Source of the DNA: Apus apus
Lineage: Eukaryota; Chordata; Aves; Apodiformes; Apodidae
Assembly (NCBI RefSeq): GCF_020740795.1
Contig: NC_067284.1
Coordinates: 100,121,440-100,185,439, forward strand
Reading direction: 5' to 3'
Length of the DNA: 64,000 nucleotides
A program made the translations under genes and the position numbers. This document shows positions 1-13,200 of this stretch, in pieces (positions within the stretch are counted from its first letter, which is position 1; the number at the start of each line of letters is the position of its first letter). Under the pieces are notes generated by a model. It did not search any database. It was not told the DNA's origin and worked only from the letters and a program-made list of their open reading frames with translations.

Positions 1-3000
1 CATCTCAAGACCTTTCATCTTGCTCCTCATGCATTATAGCTGCATATTTGCATATTCTCATTTTCTGTTCTGTTTAAAACAGACACATTTCAAATCTCAT
101 TTTGTTTGATCAAAGGAAAACCTAGTCATCTGGGGCAGTGTTTTGCTTTGTTACATCTTCTGATATTTTTATCCTTTCCAGCTGCTCCACTTTTTTTTTC
201 TTTCTCACTTCCCTGTGGATAAGGAGGAAAGTTAAATTTGAACTGCAGTAAGTAATTCTACTTTGTTCTTTCTCATTGCACTGTGTTGATAGTCCTCTCT
301 CTTAAAACAGCAGTATCTTTATTGCCTTTGTTGCATAGTTTTGGTGAGATTAATTTCTTTCCTTTTCTTTCAAAGCCATCTAGGACTTTTTCACTTTTTT
401 GTAATCTGAGAAAACATTTATTTTAGACAAGGGTCTATAGGAAGCAGTTATAGCAAAAGCAATATACTAAAGATGATTTAAACATTTTTGAGTCTTCTAA
501 TTGCCTCACACAGAGACAGCCAAATGCAGAGTCTTATCTTCAGAAGTCATGTAAGTTTTATTTGACTTCTAAGTGACTTGTCTGTCTCATTTTATGATGC
601 TTTCTAATAAGGGAAGCATCCTTGTTTTCATCGTGTCTATGAATATACCTTCAGATTTTTCTCCTTGAGCTGCTGTGGAAGCTAGTATAATCTGAGGTGG
701 CAAACATTAATTTTTACAGGCTTTATCTGTATGGCTTAGAGTGTCACTAAACCCAGCATTCCCGTTTTGTTCATAGATCCACTGCTAGTATTCCTATCTA
801 TATGATACTACTAATTCTATCTGCACTTTATTTAAAAAATCATGTCTTAGCAGATTTTAATTGGGTGCAATCAACAGAACATATCGGTGAGTGGAGAAAA
901 AAAAAAATCATGGACATCCTTCCAAAAACCATGGGGTAGGTATAATGCACACCGGAAGTTCTGCTATAAACTTCAGAAGTTCCAGAAGCCAATGAAGTGT
1001 CTTCACAGGCCATAAATCAAGAGAGCATCCTTCAGAGAGCCAGAATTCACAATTAGATTCCACTTCTGGAGACTATGGAAAACTCAAGTGAGAGTAAAAT
1101 GCATCACACTGAGTGTCATGAGAAGTACTGCAGGATGTTCATGGTGAAAAAGCTGTCCAAAGAGCAAGGCAACAGCGACTGAGAAAGGAGAGGCTTCCAG
1201 GAAGGCACTGAAGCTCTCAGGGGTGGTTCAGCCACATATGAGACAGAATGTATTTTACTTCAGAAGAGGTAAGAACAAAACTCATGCACTGATGCATTAG
1301 TGTAGATCACTCCTGTTCAGAGATATCACTGCAAAACCTACAGTGACCAGCATCCATGCTGTCATCACTAGAAAGATAGTGGCTATTACTCTTTTGTGTG
1401 TGTGAAAATTGTTACTATGTGAATATTGAATGTGAAGATAATAAAAATAAAATTTTAGAAGATGGTGAGAATTATGATCTAAAATTAAACATTCTGAAAT
1501 AGAAAGTGGTGCATACTAAGAGCCATTTGCATCCATTAGGAAAATATCTTTATTTATCCAAAGATAATAACAACAAACAACCTCATAGCAAGTCTGCTTG
1601 CACCTCTGAAGTTACAAGCAAGCCAATGAAGAAAAGATCCAAGAAGTGCAGCTGTCCTAAGATGGAGATCAGATCTGAAAAACAAAATATGAAATTCATG
1701 AAGATAAGTGATACTTACCATGTTCCCAAAGTTGTTGCATGAATCTACTATGTGTAGGTTATTCAGTGGAAGAGACAAAGATGAAAATAATTTAACCAAA
1801 AGAGCAGATGTTTAAAATGGTTTTAAGCAGAGTTTTACAGACAACTGATGATGTCAAGTGTCTTTAAATTGGATCTCTACCTTATTTTGGGAGAATCTTA
1901 GTGTAGCAGGCAATGGAGAAGTAATTAGCTGAAGAGATTCACAGAACAGGATGTACAATGAAATTTACTCTCAAAATAGTTAAGTTAGGTGGTAATTACA
2001 TGCATGAGTTAGTAATCATATGAAACAACTGACAGTCATGATTTTCAAGGTAGCTCATTAAGACCTGTATGTACGTGACTCTGAAGTATCGTGTGGGTGT
2101 TGAAGCTTTGTTTGAAAAGTTTGAGAGCACTAGGTAAATGCAGTCAGTGGTAATGAGGCAGATGCTGTCAGGCCATTAACTACTTGGCCAATTTCCTCTC
2201 TGATGTTGTTGATAACCTATTGAAGAATGTAAAGTTAGGGAAGGATGGTATTAGGAGGAGTTTTTAAGAAGTTATTTGCCTTTATTGAAACATTATGAGT
2301 AGATATGCAAGTAGAAATTTAAGATATTTTCATGGACCAACAGAAAGAATGGAGTTGGAAAGTGCTCAGCAAAGGATGTTGGAGGAATTTGCTAGGACAA
2401 ATATTGTTGTGCAACACAGCTGAAGGAGTCCCTGTGTGTTCACTGGGCACTGGCAGCATTGAATGGGTTACAACTCTGACTCCTACTGAGATCATCATTG
2501 TCTCTGGTTAGTATGGAATTAATTTAACCCAAAGAATGAGCAGTGTTAACTAGGCATTGACGTCACTGGTACACTTAGTAGCATGACTAAGTGATACAGA
2601 AGCTGCAAAATTTACCTAATGGTTGATATTTCCAAAAGATGGCAAAAAGGTGCAGAGAGAGCAACAGAGGATCCAAAGCAAGTATTCATTTCAAGAACAG
2701 AAATGTGTAGCCATGGAGGAAGTTTTTTAATCCTATCAGCAACTCAAGCCTCATCAAATTCATGGCAGAAAGAGAGTAAGTTTATGTGGTAAATTCTCCA
2801 TGACATGAGTCCCTGAGCTAATCAGTGACTTGAAAAAAAACTCAGACTTAATAAATTATCTTAAGAAAAGCTGATGAACATTTTTGCATGTAGTCTATAC
2901 CTCAAGTCATGGGTCCAAATCAGCCACAGTTACCCCTGAAGACATAGCTATTTTTAGCTTAGCCTCAGATGCAGCAATTTTATGTCTTGCCCAGAATGTA

Positions 3001-3633
3001 AGATGATTGGAACAGAAGCGTAGACAAGATTAACAGGGATCCACGAAGCTGATTGCCCCCCTGAGGATGATGTTTGTGGAGCATTAACAAGCCTATGTGT
3101 CTTGTTTGGGATGTTAACACTGCTAGTTGTTTTAGAGGTGAGGGAAAGTTGAGAGGGAGGAAACTCAGACAGGTGTAGCTATAAGCACTAGCGTTTTCAT
3201 CAGGTGTTTTTTGAAACATATATGACATGAAACTTTCAAGCTGCCAAAGGTTGTAGGATCTGAACAAAGTCTGACAACACTGATGTCTTTAAAAAGCATT
3301 ATTAAACTTTACTACTTCAAATGACACCAGCAGCTAAATTTTCTGACCTTGGTTCATTGACTTAGTGAGCTGAATGCTACTCCTTGGAGCTTTACACACA
3401 GCAGGCTCACCAGATTAACTGGATTTTCCTCCTCGGTGGGTCCTGACAATGACTTTTCTAAAGCAGTGACACAGAGAAGCCCTATAACTATGGTTATGTC
3501 TGTCTGACTTTGAGTGAATGAGCCATCATTTCAGCTCCTCAGTGTTGCGTTCTAACAGCTTCCCTTTTATTCCCCTGTTCTTTCATTCTTTCCTTCAATG
3601 TATTCATCAAGCCAATTGAAAATTTATATATAT

Positions 3634-3671
<38 letters not shown>

Positions 3672-5229
3672 GAATAAAACCCACTTCATCACAACACTCT
3701 TGACTTCCCAGTGTGTGATGCACACAGCATACCAGCAAGCCTCAAAGGAGCCTGTTCTATCAGTGATGGCAATGGTGCAGTGGTGGGGCAGGGGCTTTTC
3801 ATAACTGCTCACCAAGAATGAAGAGAGAGCATCAATAAGCAAACACCAATTCCTGAGGGGCATCTGCAGTAGGAATAGGAAGGCAGGGCAGCTCACTTTG
3901 CTTCATCATGCCTGTGTGAGTTCACCAAGAAGGGGACTTTCATATGGAGCAGGTGATGGATGAACTGCTGCTGTAGGTACCAAATTTAATCTTTGGAAAG
4001 CCAGAGGAGATCAGTGAACTGCAGGCTGCAGGAGTATCTTATGGTATGTCACAAAAATAAAGATTCTTGCTGCAACAGAAATCATGTGGGACTGCAAAGC
4101 AGTGGATTTGAGGAACTGACAGGAGGAATATTAATTTTAATTCCCTGAGAGACCAGGCAGCACACCCACGGGCAGCCAAGGAGAGACAGTTTGAATCATC
4201 AAAGAATGTGAGTCTTGAGAGCACTGCAGAGATGTGAAAAAACAAACTGTGTTGAGTTCAGTTGCTCATAGTACAGATGCAATGAGCAGTACCCAGGAGG
4301 TGGACTTAGTTTAAACTGTGACTAATTCCAAGAGCTGCAATTTTAAAAATTCTCAGCTCTCTCTTGTGGACAGTGATAACTGGATGGAATCCTACTCTAG
4401 CTTTAAACTTACTGAACAGCCCTGAAGGAAAATGCTTCTAAAGAAATTCCTTTCTCACACAAGGAGGCAAAAGATACATGAAGGCATTAGATAGTGTGTC
4501 AAGAGATTCCAGGCTCCAGAGCCAGTTCTGCAATTTCAGCTATAAAGAAAAAATCTCTGAAGTACATGAGCTATGAGGTACATGAGCTCACTTGAGGAAA
4601 AAATGTGGGAGTCCCCTAGCTGTACTTTGTCACCCTGAGTGATGCAAGATGGTATCACATACTACTTAATGCTGGAGAGCATACTGTTAGACTTGAGCAC
4701 ACCTAACACCTTCCTTTCTTCTCTGCTAAAATAGATGGGTAAATTAAGTACAAAATTAAAGTACAAAATTAAATATCCTGCCAGACTCTTTACTCAGTGT
4801 AGTTAGTGGCTTGCAGTAATAGCAAGAATTGACCGGTGTCAGTTAATACTGTTTCAGTCTTTTTTAAAAAAGGTTAAGAGTTGGCTACTTTGTCCACAAG
4901 AGTGGCGTAGAGCAGGCTGAAGAGAATTCCAGCCCACTGGTGTGCTTTTAAAATGAACTTTATATAGTCTGAGAAATTTCAGTAGCCTGAGAAAATGCTT
5001 AGTTAACAGTATTTGATAAAAGGACGTAGGTAGCAGGACAGCCATGCTGACCCCAGCAGCAGGCAAAATAATGAAAAGGATGTTGTAGGAGTCAGTTAAA
5101 AACTGGAATGTAAGGATGTAAAAAGAGATTTTATTCCACTCTGTCTTTTAACACCATTATTTGAGGTTATTACCTCAATTTGTAGAGAAAATTTCATTCA
5201 TGGGGCATTTGATGAAATACTGTCTGGGG
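1..5229. other. Gene-poor DNA left of the TMEM181 locus
   Basis: No gene recognised. Mammals have TULP4 upstream of TMEM181, but I see none of its coding sequence here. A TA microsatellite lies at 3639-3669. Much of 900-5,200 may be old decayed repeat, but I could not assign a family. Confidence 0.5.
3639..3669. repeat. (TA)n microsatellite
   Basis: About 15 TA units preceded by a short T run. Confidence 0.95.
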
Positions 5230-6180
5230 TTCCAATAAAGAAATTAGCAATAACTGGTGTGAACAAGGTGTGCTTTAAATGGATTGATTGCAGACGAACC
5301 CCGAGATCTCATGAAGTAGCCTGTGACATGGAATTGTCACTGAGCAGACTGTTTGTGGTAGGATTGGTAGGATTTTTCAGGTAGGTACTAGATCTGACAG
5401 TAAGCAGGACTCAAAAGCAAGTGGTGGATCAGATCTGGACATAGCACAAAACTGCCAGAAAGGCAAATAGCACTAAGGGCAGAGCAGTGAAATGTTACAG
5501 ACAAAATACATTTTTAATATAGAGAAATGTGAAGTTAGGCTTTTAGGAGCAAGGAGTGAGACCTGTAGCAGTAATTTAGCTCTGAAAACTGCAGGTCTGA
5601 TGTGGAGGCACAGATCAGAGCAGACAAGCATCTCAATGTGATGTGCTGGCAACCCCAAGAGACCTTGTTGCAGAAAGAGTTATTAAAATCCTCAGGTTGG
5701 TAAGTAAGGCAGTGGAAACAGAGAAGTTATTTCACCTGATAAAATACTGACTCTGCTTCTGCTGTCCAGGATTTTAAACTATCTTGAAAGAAGGAAGAAT
5801 GTTGGAAAACTATGAAGTTCAAAAACTGAAGAAAATGCCTTGCAGCAAGAGATTAGTCTGTTTGGCTTATTTCAGAGAAGAGCATAATTAAATAATTCTC
5901 ACTGTCCTTAAAAACTTAAGTGAAATAAAATTCTGGTATCAGAAGGAACTTTAAGTTAGCAGGGAAATGCACAGCAAGCAGTAATGACTGAGGGCTGACG
6001 CCAAGTACAAAAAGAAATAAAACACATTTAATGATGAAAAGAATTGACACTGAAACAAATTCAAGGAAGCCATGGATTTCCATCCTGTGGAGCATTCCAG
6101 TTAAGACTGCTTTAGTTAAATGCACTTGAGTAGATATAGAGGTAAATGTGTGAAACACACAATGACCAAAGGCAAACTGG
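5230..6180 (+). repeat. Ancient CR1-like LINE remnant
   Basis: Landmarks in CR1 order but highly diverged: 'aatgtgaagttaggctttta', 'gaaaatgccttgcagcaag', 'ttagtctgtttggcttattt', 'cagagaagagcataattaa', then a worn 3' part. Every ORF2 frame is broken. It predates the other CR1 copies here. Confidence 0.55.
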
Positions 6181-6775
6181 CTGCAGAGGCATAGGTCAGG
6201 GTTTGCCAAGGTTTGCCATGAACTTGGTGTCCCCATCAACCAGATGATGAACTGCCTGGAGGACATTCCTGTTCCTTCACCATCTGCACACCCAGGCTTC
6301 AAGGAAGAAGTGAGAGCCTGAGGAATCCTTGTCTCTCATGGACTCATGATTTAGCCACACGTGCCCAGGCCTAGAAGCTTAGAAAAAAGCCCAAATCCTG
6401 CAAATTAGCTGTAGTCCTAAGAGGCTGAGTAGGAGACACAGTTGTTGGCTTGTGATATCATTATGTAAAGGTTCTTACTATTAATTTATGTGTAACTGTG
6501 TATGTAGGCAATAAGCTGCTTCTAAAAGGAGAAGAGAAGTTTTCCAGAATGTCTGGTACTTTTCACTATTTCCACATTAGTTTTCATTGCTTCCCTTGAG
6601 GTGTACAGAACATGCTTCAGAAACAGAAGAATTATAAATAATGGAAAAGTGTTATGAAGTACTCTATCTGAATAATGACATACAGTTTGGGGTTCAGGTG
6701 TCCAGGTGCTGGCACTGGGGGGCTGCAGGGCTGGCCCCTGTGGGAAGAGGCTGGGGCTGCCCTGTGCTGGACCCA
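6181..6775. other. No feature seen
   Basis: Intergenic sequence between the old CR1-like remnant and the younger CR1; short frames only. Confidence 0.6.
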
Positions 6776-6990
6776 TCATAGAATCATAGAATCATTTAGG
6801 TTGGAAAGGACCTTGAAGACCATCAAGTCCAACCATTAATCTAACAATGCCAACTCCACCCCTAAACCATATCCCTAAGCACCACATCTATACATCATTT
6901 ACATTTTTCCAGGAATGGTGACTTAACCACTTCCCTGGGCAGCCTGTTCCAAAGCTTGACAACTCTTTCAGTGAAGAATTGGTAATTATT
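6776..6990 (-). repeat. CR1 LINE 3' fragment, antisense
   Basis: Inverted CR1 end: 'tcatagaatcatagaatca', 'ggttggaaaggaccttgaag', 'accatcaagtccaacc', then 'cctgggcagcctgttccaaa'. Well preserved up to about 6,990. Confidence 0.95.
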
Positions 6991-9709
6991 ATTCCAGGTA
7001 TAGTTTGAAAGCTAGTGGTCACACCAGAAGACCATATTAAAATGTCAATTTATACATGGAACCTGCAACCTAGTCATGCTCCCAGTTAGGCCATTTCAGT
7101 CATCCAATTGCCTTCTGCATGGCAGTTGAGAAAAGCCATGCTGAGATATACAAGGTTGTGGGTCAGGGTTGATGAGGATTTCCTCTTTGTCGTCCTTGAA
7201 ATCAACTAACAAGAGATTCTTCTTAAACTTTGATCAAAAGATACTATAAATTTTATTTTATTTTCTTGTCTTCACATCTCATAAACGCAGGATAGATTTA
7301 GGGAAAATTCATCCTCAAAGGCAGAAAGAGAGTGCCAAGTCTTTCTTGCTGCTGATGTGAGGGTCAGGACTGCCAGCTGCAGCCAGCTGTGTAGAGCTTT
7401 ATTCCTCCCAGCAATTACATGAGCAGCTGTGGTTCTTAAGCCCCTGTCAGCTCAGAGATTATTTGTTATGGATGATCTGCCAGGAGCTGTCCCAGCTGAT
7501 GCCTCTGTGCCACCTCTTCAAATAAATGAGAAGCCTTGCTTCTCGGTGGGCGCTGTGCTCCTGCTGAGCTCCCCAACCCTTCTGTCCCCAGCAGGCTGCT
7601 GTGATCCTCTGCAGGCACAGCAAGGGCTGCTGGTAGCGGTTGTCACGTAACTGGTTAGCTGTGACAAAGTAGTTTTCTGACAGAAAACAATCAAGCCATG
7701 ATGGCCTGGGGCAAGGCAGGGGTTATTATCTTCCAGAATCAAGGCAGTGAAGAGGGCAGAGTGGACCAAAGTCCTGAGGTTTCTGTGGGTCTTACCACAG
7801 TTTCTGGTCTGGGGGTATTCAGCGACAACTCCTGTATGTGGCAAGACTCAGAGGCATATTTACATTTTGTAACATCTGTAGCACAGATTCTGTTATATTG
7901 AGAGAGTCAGTAGGGATGTTTCCTTGTTTGTGTGCCATCTGATGTGCCAGTCCTTAACTCCATTCAGAAGGAAAAAGGCAGTTGCTGTTTTCAGCCAGCA
8001 GCTGCCACTACTGCCTTTCTCTGGCTCAAAATAATTTTGAAGGAGAAAATATTTGCTGAGCAGCTGGACTGCACTTGTTTGTGGGTTTTGTTCCTTTGCT
8101 GAAAAGTGAGGTACTTGAGTTGGCAGCATTTATTCCCTTACATTCTCAGCAACAGCTGCTATTGCTTCTGAAAGAGCCCAGAGTGATAGTCCTGGTGCTT
8201 TAATGTGGCTTGCCAACCTTCGTATGTAGCTACTATTGCGATTTAATTTGTGGCTGATGCTCTAAAAGGCTAACTATACACAGGGGGAGAATCAGTAAGA
8301 AAAATTATGTGGAGGACTTCTGTGAGGCTGCACCCTCAAAATAAACTCTGTCCATGTGACATGATACGGTGAGTGCACTAAACAGATGTTGAGTTTGATC
8401 ACATCTTAGTCTTAGACTCCTGGAGTTTTTCTCTCCCTCATTAAGGGGGATGAATTGAGTTCCAGATACTTAAATTCTAACTGAGCTGTATAGGACTCTA
8501 AGTTTCCTGTTATTGGTTTGTTCTTAGATGTGGTTTGATGCTGCCTCCCTTTTATTACATGATGTGAAAAGCAGCAAAACAAGGTTGATGGTAGAAGATG
8601 GAGCACTTGGATAGATGAGTCAGGGTGTCCTGAAACGAGTGGGGCAACTCATACCCCAGCACAGAGTCCCAGTGCAGCTAAGATGCTGGTTACTCTTGCA
8701 TCTTGACTGCAAAGCTCTCTGTTAAACCTTGGCCTTGCTTTTGGTGAAGTTGTGCTTCCTGCAGAACCAAACAGTTTTTTGTGCTTGCCCAGTCTGTGCC
8801 ATGACTGCACTGGACAGGAAAGAAGGACAACCAATGAAGGTAGAAGGGTAACCTGTTGGCATAAGGGCTAAGGGTAATAGAACAGCTAATCAAAATGTTC
8901 CATTCATTAGGTTTTGACAAAAGTTTTAATAGAAGTGTCTGCTTAATATTAAAAGTTTGTTTTAATCTTTTTCTCATTGTGCCTCTGGAATGGTGCTGCT
9001 TTGGGGGCTCAAGTAAACCTGTTAATTTTTTGAGATATGAGTGCAATAGGGGTCAATAAGATGCATGTAATTAAATGCTAATCAGTTTTTAATCTTGGAG
9101 CTTTTTTTTTTCCCCTAACTTTGCTGCACTAACTGCATAACTCCCAGCAGTGAATGTGTTTTCACTCGGCTGAAGCCTTAAATGTTTTATTTCCTCCTCT
9201 TGGTATTTACCATGTAAAGATCCCATTGATAATGCCCACCTCAGAGTCTGAGAGCTGGAAGCAGCATATTCATCACACATAACAAAGCATGTTATTCCTT
9301 GCTTTGAGGGAAACCGTGACCCTACTCTCTAGAAACAACAATGACACAGCAAAAGCAATGTACCTTCATACTCAGTATGGATGCCACCATTGCCATTCAT
9401 TCACTGAAGTTCTTAAGGTTTGACTAGAGCTCAGGAGAAGCCTCCTGGAAACTCTGAACAGCTTCATTCTCACAGCTGGACCATTTACAGCATTATATGG
9501 CTGTGAAAAACAGGCTTGTGGAGGATTTCTTTTACCCATATGATAGGCCTTTCTTGGTGGTGCAACTTGTCCTCCCTCTAGCTTGGGTGAACAAGACAAT
9601 AAACCTCAGGACGCTGTTTTTAAATAGCGCTGTTTAAGAACAAAGCAGGGCTATTTAAAAAAAAAACAGATGCTTCTTAGCGGAGATAACGCCAGGTCTC
9701 TGCATACTT
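6991..9709. other. Intergenic DNA before the TMEM181 CpG island
   Basis: No gene or clear repeat recognised. Short frames on both strands have no domain features. Confidence 0.6.
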
Positions 9710-10046
9710 CCCTGGGGAGCTGCGGGCCGGGGGGGAGGGGACAGAGCCGGGCGGGCCGGGCTGCCCGGCACCCACCGGCTGCCGGGGCGGCTGAGGGGCT
9801 CCGGGCTGCCGCCTGCTCCTGCGGCCCGAGCCTCTGGAGGGTCCGCGGGGCTGCGGGGCGGGGGCTGCGGGGCGGGGGCCTCCCCGGGCAGCCCGGGCGC
9901 GCACCGGCCGCGACTCTCCGTGGTGCTGAAGCCCCGCGGCTGCCGGACGCGGGCTGAGGGCCCGCCCCGCCGCCCCCGCCGTCCCTGCCGCCCCCGCCCC
10001 CGCCCCCGGGCCGCGCAGCAGCGGCGGGCGGGCCCCGGCGGGGCCC

Positions 10047-10067
10047 ATGGCGGAGCGCGGCAGCTGA
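10047..10067 (+). promoter_or_regulatory. Upstream ORF in the TMEM181 exon 1a leader
   Basis: ATG at 10047 sits in a good Kozak context (gcccATGg) and reads six codons (MAERGS) to TGA at 10065-10067, ending 16 bases before the main ATG at 10084. It counts as a uORF only if transcription starts upstream of 10047, which I cannot see. If transcribed, it would be expected to lower translation of the long form. Confidence 0.45.
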
Positions 10068-10083
10068 GGCGGCGCGGGGCGGC

Positions 10084-10214
10084 ATGGAGGCGGATTTCGC
10101 CGCCTTCGGGAGCCCGCTGTGCGGCGAGGTCAAGCGCTTCTGCAGGCGGGTGCGGGAGACCTACCGGGAGATCCAGGAGGACCTCACCCCCTACAAGGAT
10201 GACCGCTGTTACCG
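10084..10214 (+). CDS. TMEM181: TMEM181 exon 1a (long N-terminus)
   Basis: ATG in strong context (gcggcATGg). It encodes residues 1-43 plus two bases of R44 and ends at donor CG|GTACGG. The exon is hydrophilic and charged ([20 protein letters not shown]), so it adds a cytosolic tail before the first membrane segment. CG joins the G of exon 2 to give Arg, then LAPMRLY. As I recall, a similar charged 44-residue N-terminus is present in a mammalian isoform. Confidence 0.9.
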
Positions 10215-13200
10215 GTACGGGCGCGGCGCGGCTCTCCCGCGGGGCCCAGGGCACCGGCTGTGCGGGGCTGGGCTCCGGAGGGGACCCCGCTTCACGGGGT
10301 AAAGCGAGGGGGGTTGGGCGGGGACCCGCAGAGGGAAACCTGGGGCCGGGCTTCAGGCAGCGACCCCCGCCCCAGCGCCGGGGCCGGACCCGGGCGGGGG
10401 GAGGGCAGCGCGGCTCCGGGCAGCGTCTCGGGCAGGATTCTAGGCTCACGTATCCTTGCGGGGGTGGTAACAGCGACCGCCGTTTGCGGTGCTCTGTGCT
10501 ACACGTCCTGCAGGGTCACAGCGCGGCACAAAGCGGGCTGGGGGATCGGAGCGGTTGGCAAAGGTGGAGGCGAAGCGGGACAGATGCTGCGAGCTGACCG
10601 TGCTCCTTCTGTGCCCCGCCTTCCTGCTGCTGGCGGGAGTCACCCGCCGTGGCTGGAGAGTGTCACCGTTTTGAGATGACACGAGGCTAAGAAGGACTCC
10701 AGACGTCTTGGGGTACTGGGCTGTAAATTAAAAGAGTTTCTGGATTCAGACCCTGAAAGGGATCTGAACTAGCAGAACGGAAATCAGGAGAAGCAAATGG
10801 CAGGACCTACAGAGAGAGTGAATGTGATTCAGCCACACAAGCATCGGCTGGGGAATGAGCAGCCATGTGACGTTTTTGTAAAAATGGATAGGGGAATGAT
10901 GACGCTTTGAAAAATAACCTCTTTCAACAATGACATCATCTTATGACAAGGGTAAAAGTAATTTGGTGTGTACAACAGGAGCACAGTTTGCAATATGTGA
11001 GAATTGAACCATCTGATTTAGTCACTACTCCAGACCTTGGCTGGAACTGTGTCCAGTTCTGGGCACACGTCAAGGGGGTGCCAGTGGAAGAGAGCTTAAG
11101 GACAGAGATGTAGGTAAAAGCCTATAAAATACAAATGCTAGGAAAATTTGGGATTGCTCACCCAAAAGAAATGTACAAGCTTTGGGAACGGGAGTTTCTG
11201 TAAAGAAAAACTTAATGCTCATTTGGACAAAATGCTACAGAAAAACTTTAATTGTAGCAAGGAAAGTTCATATTAGACATTAAGAAAAAAACTTCTGAGT
11301 GGGATGGGTGGTAAAACACTACAGAAACAGAAATTCAGGGAAACTGTGGCATCTCCATCGCTGGAGGTCTTTAGAAACTTTTTAAAAAAACTTTTGACAG
11401 AAGGAAGAACTTCTGAGACAGAAGGAAAGATTAGGTACCTTATGAGGTCTCTTCCAACTCTACTGCACTGTGAATCTGAGCATAGGCCCTCTGTCTGTGC
11501 ACAGTGCATGAGTTCTCCTGTGTAGATCATTTGACTTCTGTTTGCTGTGTCTGTTGTCCCCAGTGAAGGGGCATGAGGTCCATTAGATTGAATTTGTCCC
11601 ATTGTTCACAACAGCAACAACTACAGAGAGTCACAGTTTGGAAGCACTGCCTGACAGCTTGGCAGAGTTTAACATAACCACCATCCTGCCTGTCAAAACA
11701 GTGGCTCCTTGTACCTGAGCATGGTGTGAGAAGCCATGGGAGATGATAAGGAGTGAAGGCAATGTACCTGTGTGCATCTGCCAGCATGATAATAAATAGT
11801 GGCACTAGAATGGAGGAAGAAGAGAGAGATAAGCTTTGGATTAACAAGTAAGAGGTCCTGGGAGGGGCATTTATCCAGCTTTGTTTCCAGAAGAAACCCA
11901 AGCTCTCCAAGGTAAATTGTCATTAACTCATTTTCTTCTTGTGTGCTGTGCTGTTATGTGCTCCTTCTCAGTGAGAGGGGATTCAGTGTGAGGGGATGAC
12001 CCAGCTCGGAGACGGCTGGTGAAGCTGCTATCCCAAGTTAAGTGTGCTCCCACCCACGGGTGGCTGAGTCATTTCTGATTCAGCTCCAAGGCTGTCCCAG
12101 TTTAGTGACGTCTTCTGATGATGGTTTCCTTTAAAGCAGGGTGGTCTTGAGGGTGACAGCTAAGGGTGGCAGGCTCCTCAGCCATCTCAAGCTATACCAT
12201 CCTTGCTCTGCAGAGCCCCAGGGCCCTCATCCACACTATACAGATAGATGAAGGGGTGTCAGTGTTAGTGAGTTTTGTCTGCCCTATAGCCCAGAATAGT
12301 CTCCAGATTGTGCTGCCTGGTGTATTCTCCATGAGCAAGTGCTAGTTTACCCAGCCATCTGGGAGAGTTGGAGAGGGCAGGGTTAGCCATGGCTCACCAC
12401 ATGCATCAACACCATCCATCTAGGCTAGTAGTAGTTCCCTTGGGCACTTTATGGTATGCTTGCAAAAGAGACTGTATACTTACAGACTAATGGGTATGAT
12501 ATCAAATAACCTCACTGGTAACCCCAATACAAGATTGGTCTGGACTTAGTACACTTAAGATTAGTCTTTGGAACACCATGATGTGCTTGATGCAGTAGAT
12601 AAGCTCAGAGAAGGCACTTCTCTGGGGGAAGTGGGGGGGAAGAAGGGAAGTGTTACACTCTCCCATCAGTCCTGGGGACTGCCACAAAATATATCAGATT
12701 TATTACAGCAACTTCAGGATTGGTCTAATTTATACCCCTGAAAAATTGCTCTAAACAAGCCACTTGAATGAACAGTTTGTTCTCTGGTGTCTCTCCCTCC
12801 CACTCCAATATGTTCCTTCCTTCCCTAGCATGCCTCCTGGCCGGCATGGCAGGGCAGGGATTACTGATGGAGGGATGGCAGCTGATGGCTCCCTCCCCTG
12901 CACTAGGCAATTTTAGGTAAACTACTCGTATGAAAAGACCTTAGTACCAATGGTACTAAACCATCTGCATTTTTATCTCTTTGACATCTTGTCAGTGATA
13001 CATCAGAAGACAACAGACCTTGCAATCAACTGACAGTTATTTCACTGGGAGTTTCATAACTCTGTCCTCTAGCTCATGTCAAGGAGTTCAGCATGCTGAA
13101 AACATTTTGATAGGAAAGCAAACAATTAAATGCATTCCTGATAGAGAGGAGAGAGCAGGAGAGTGGCCAAATTGTGATCTGACATCATAGTTGCAAAACT

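Larger units (their letters stand above)
9710..10650 (+). promoter_or_regulatory. TMEM181: CpG island and promoter of the TMEM181 long form
   Basis: Very GC-rich, CpG-dense block in AT-rich surroundings, starting sharply near 9,710 and fading near 10,650. It contains the 5'UTR, first coding exon 1a and its donor. No TATA box is visible. A GC-only dispersed-start promoter is inferred. The overlapping GC-rich ORFs on both strands are composition artefacts. Confidence 0.8.

Noticed and set aside
5916-6302. 128-codon minus-strand frame
   Set aside because: Lies antisense to the old CR1-like remnant and shows no recognisable features.
1-9700. TULP4 3' exons, expected upstream from human synteny
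   Set aside because: No tubby-domain or WD/SOCS-like coding sequence seen in any frame; it presumably lies further left or on the far side of the window edge.
9651-10682. Long GC-rich frames on both strands around TMEM181 exon 1a (up to 264 codons)
   Set aside because: Low-complexity Pro/Arg/Ala/Gly translations from CpG-island composition. Only 10084-10214 splices in phase with the downstream gene.
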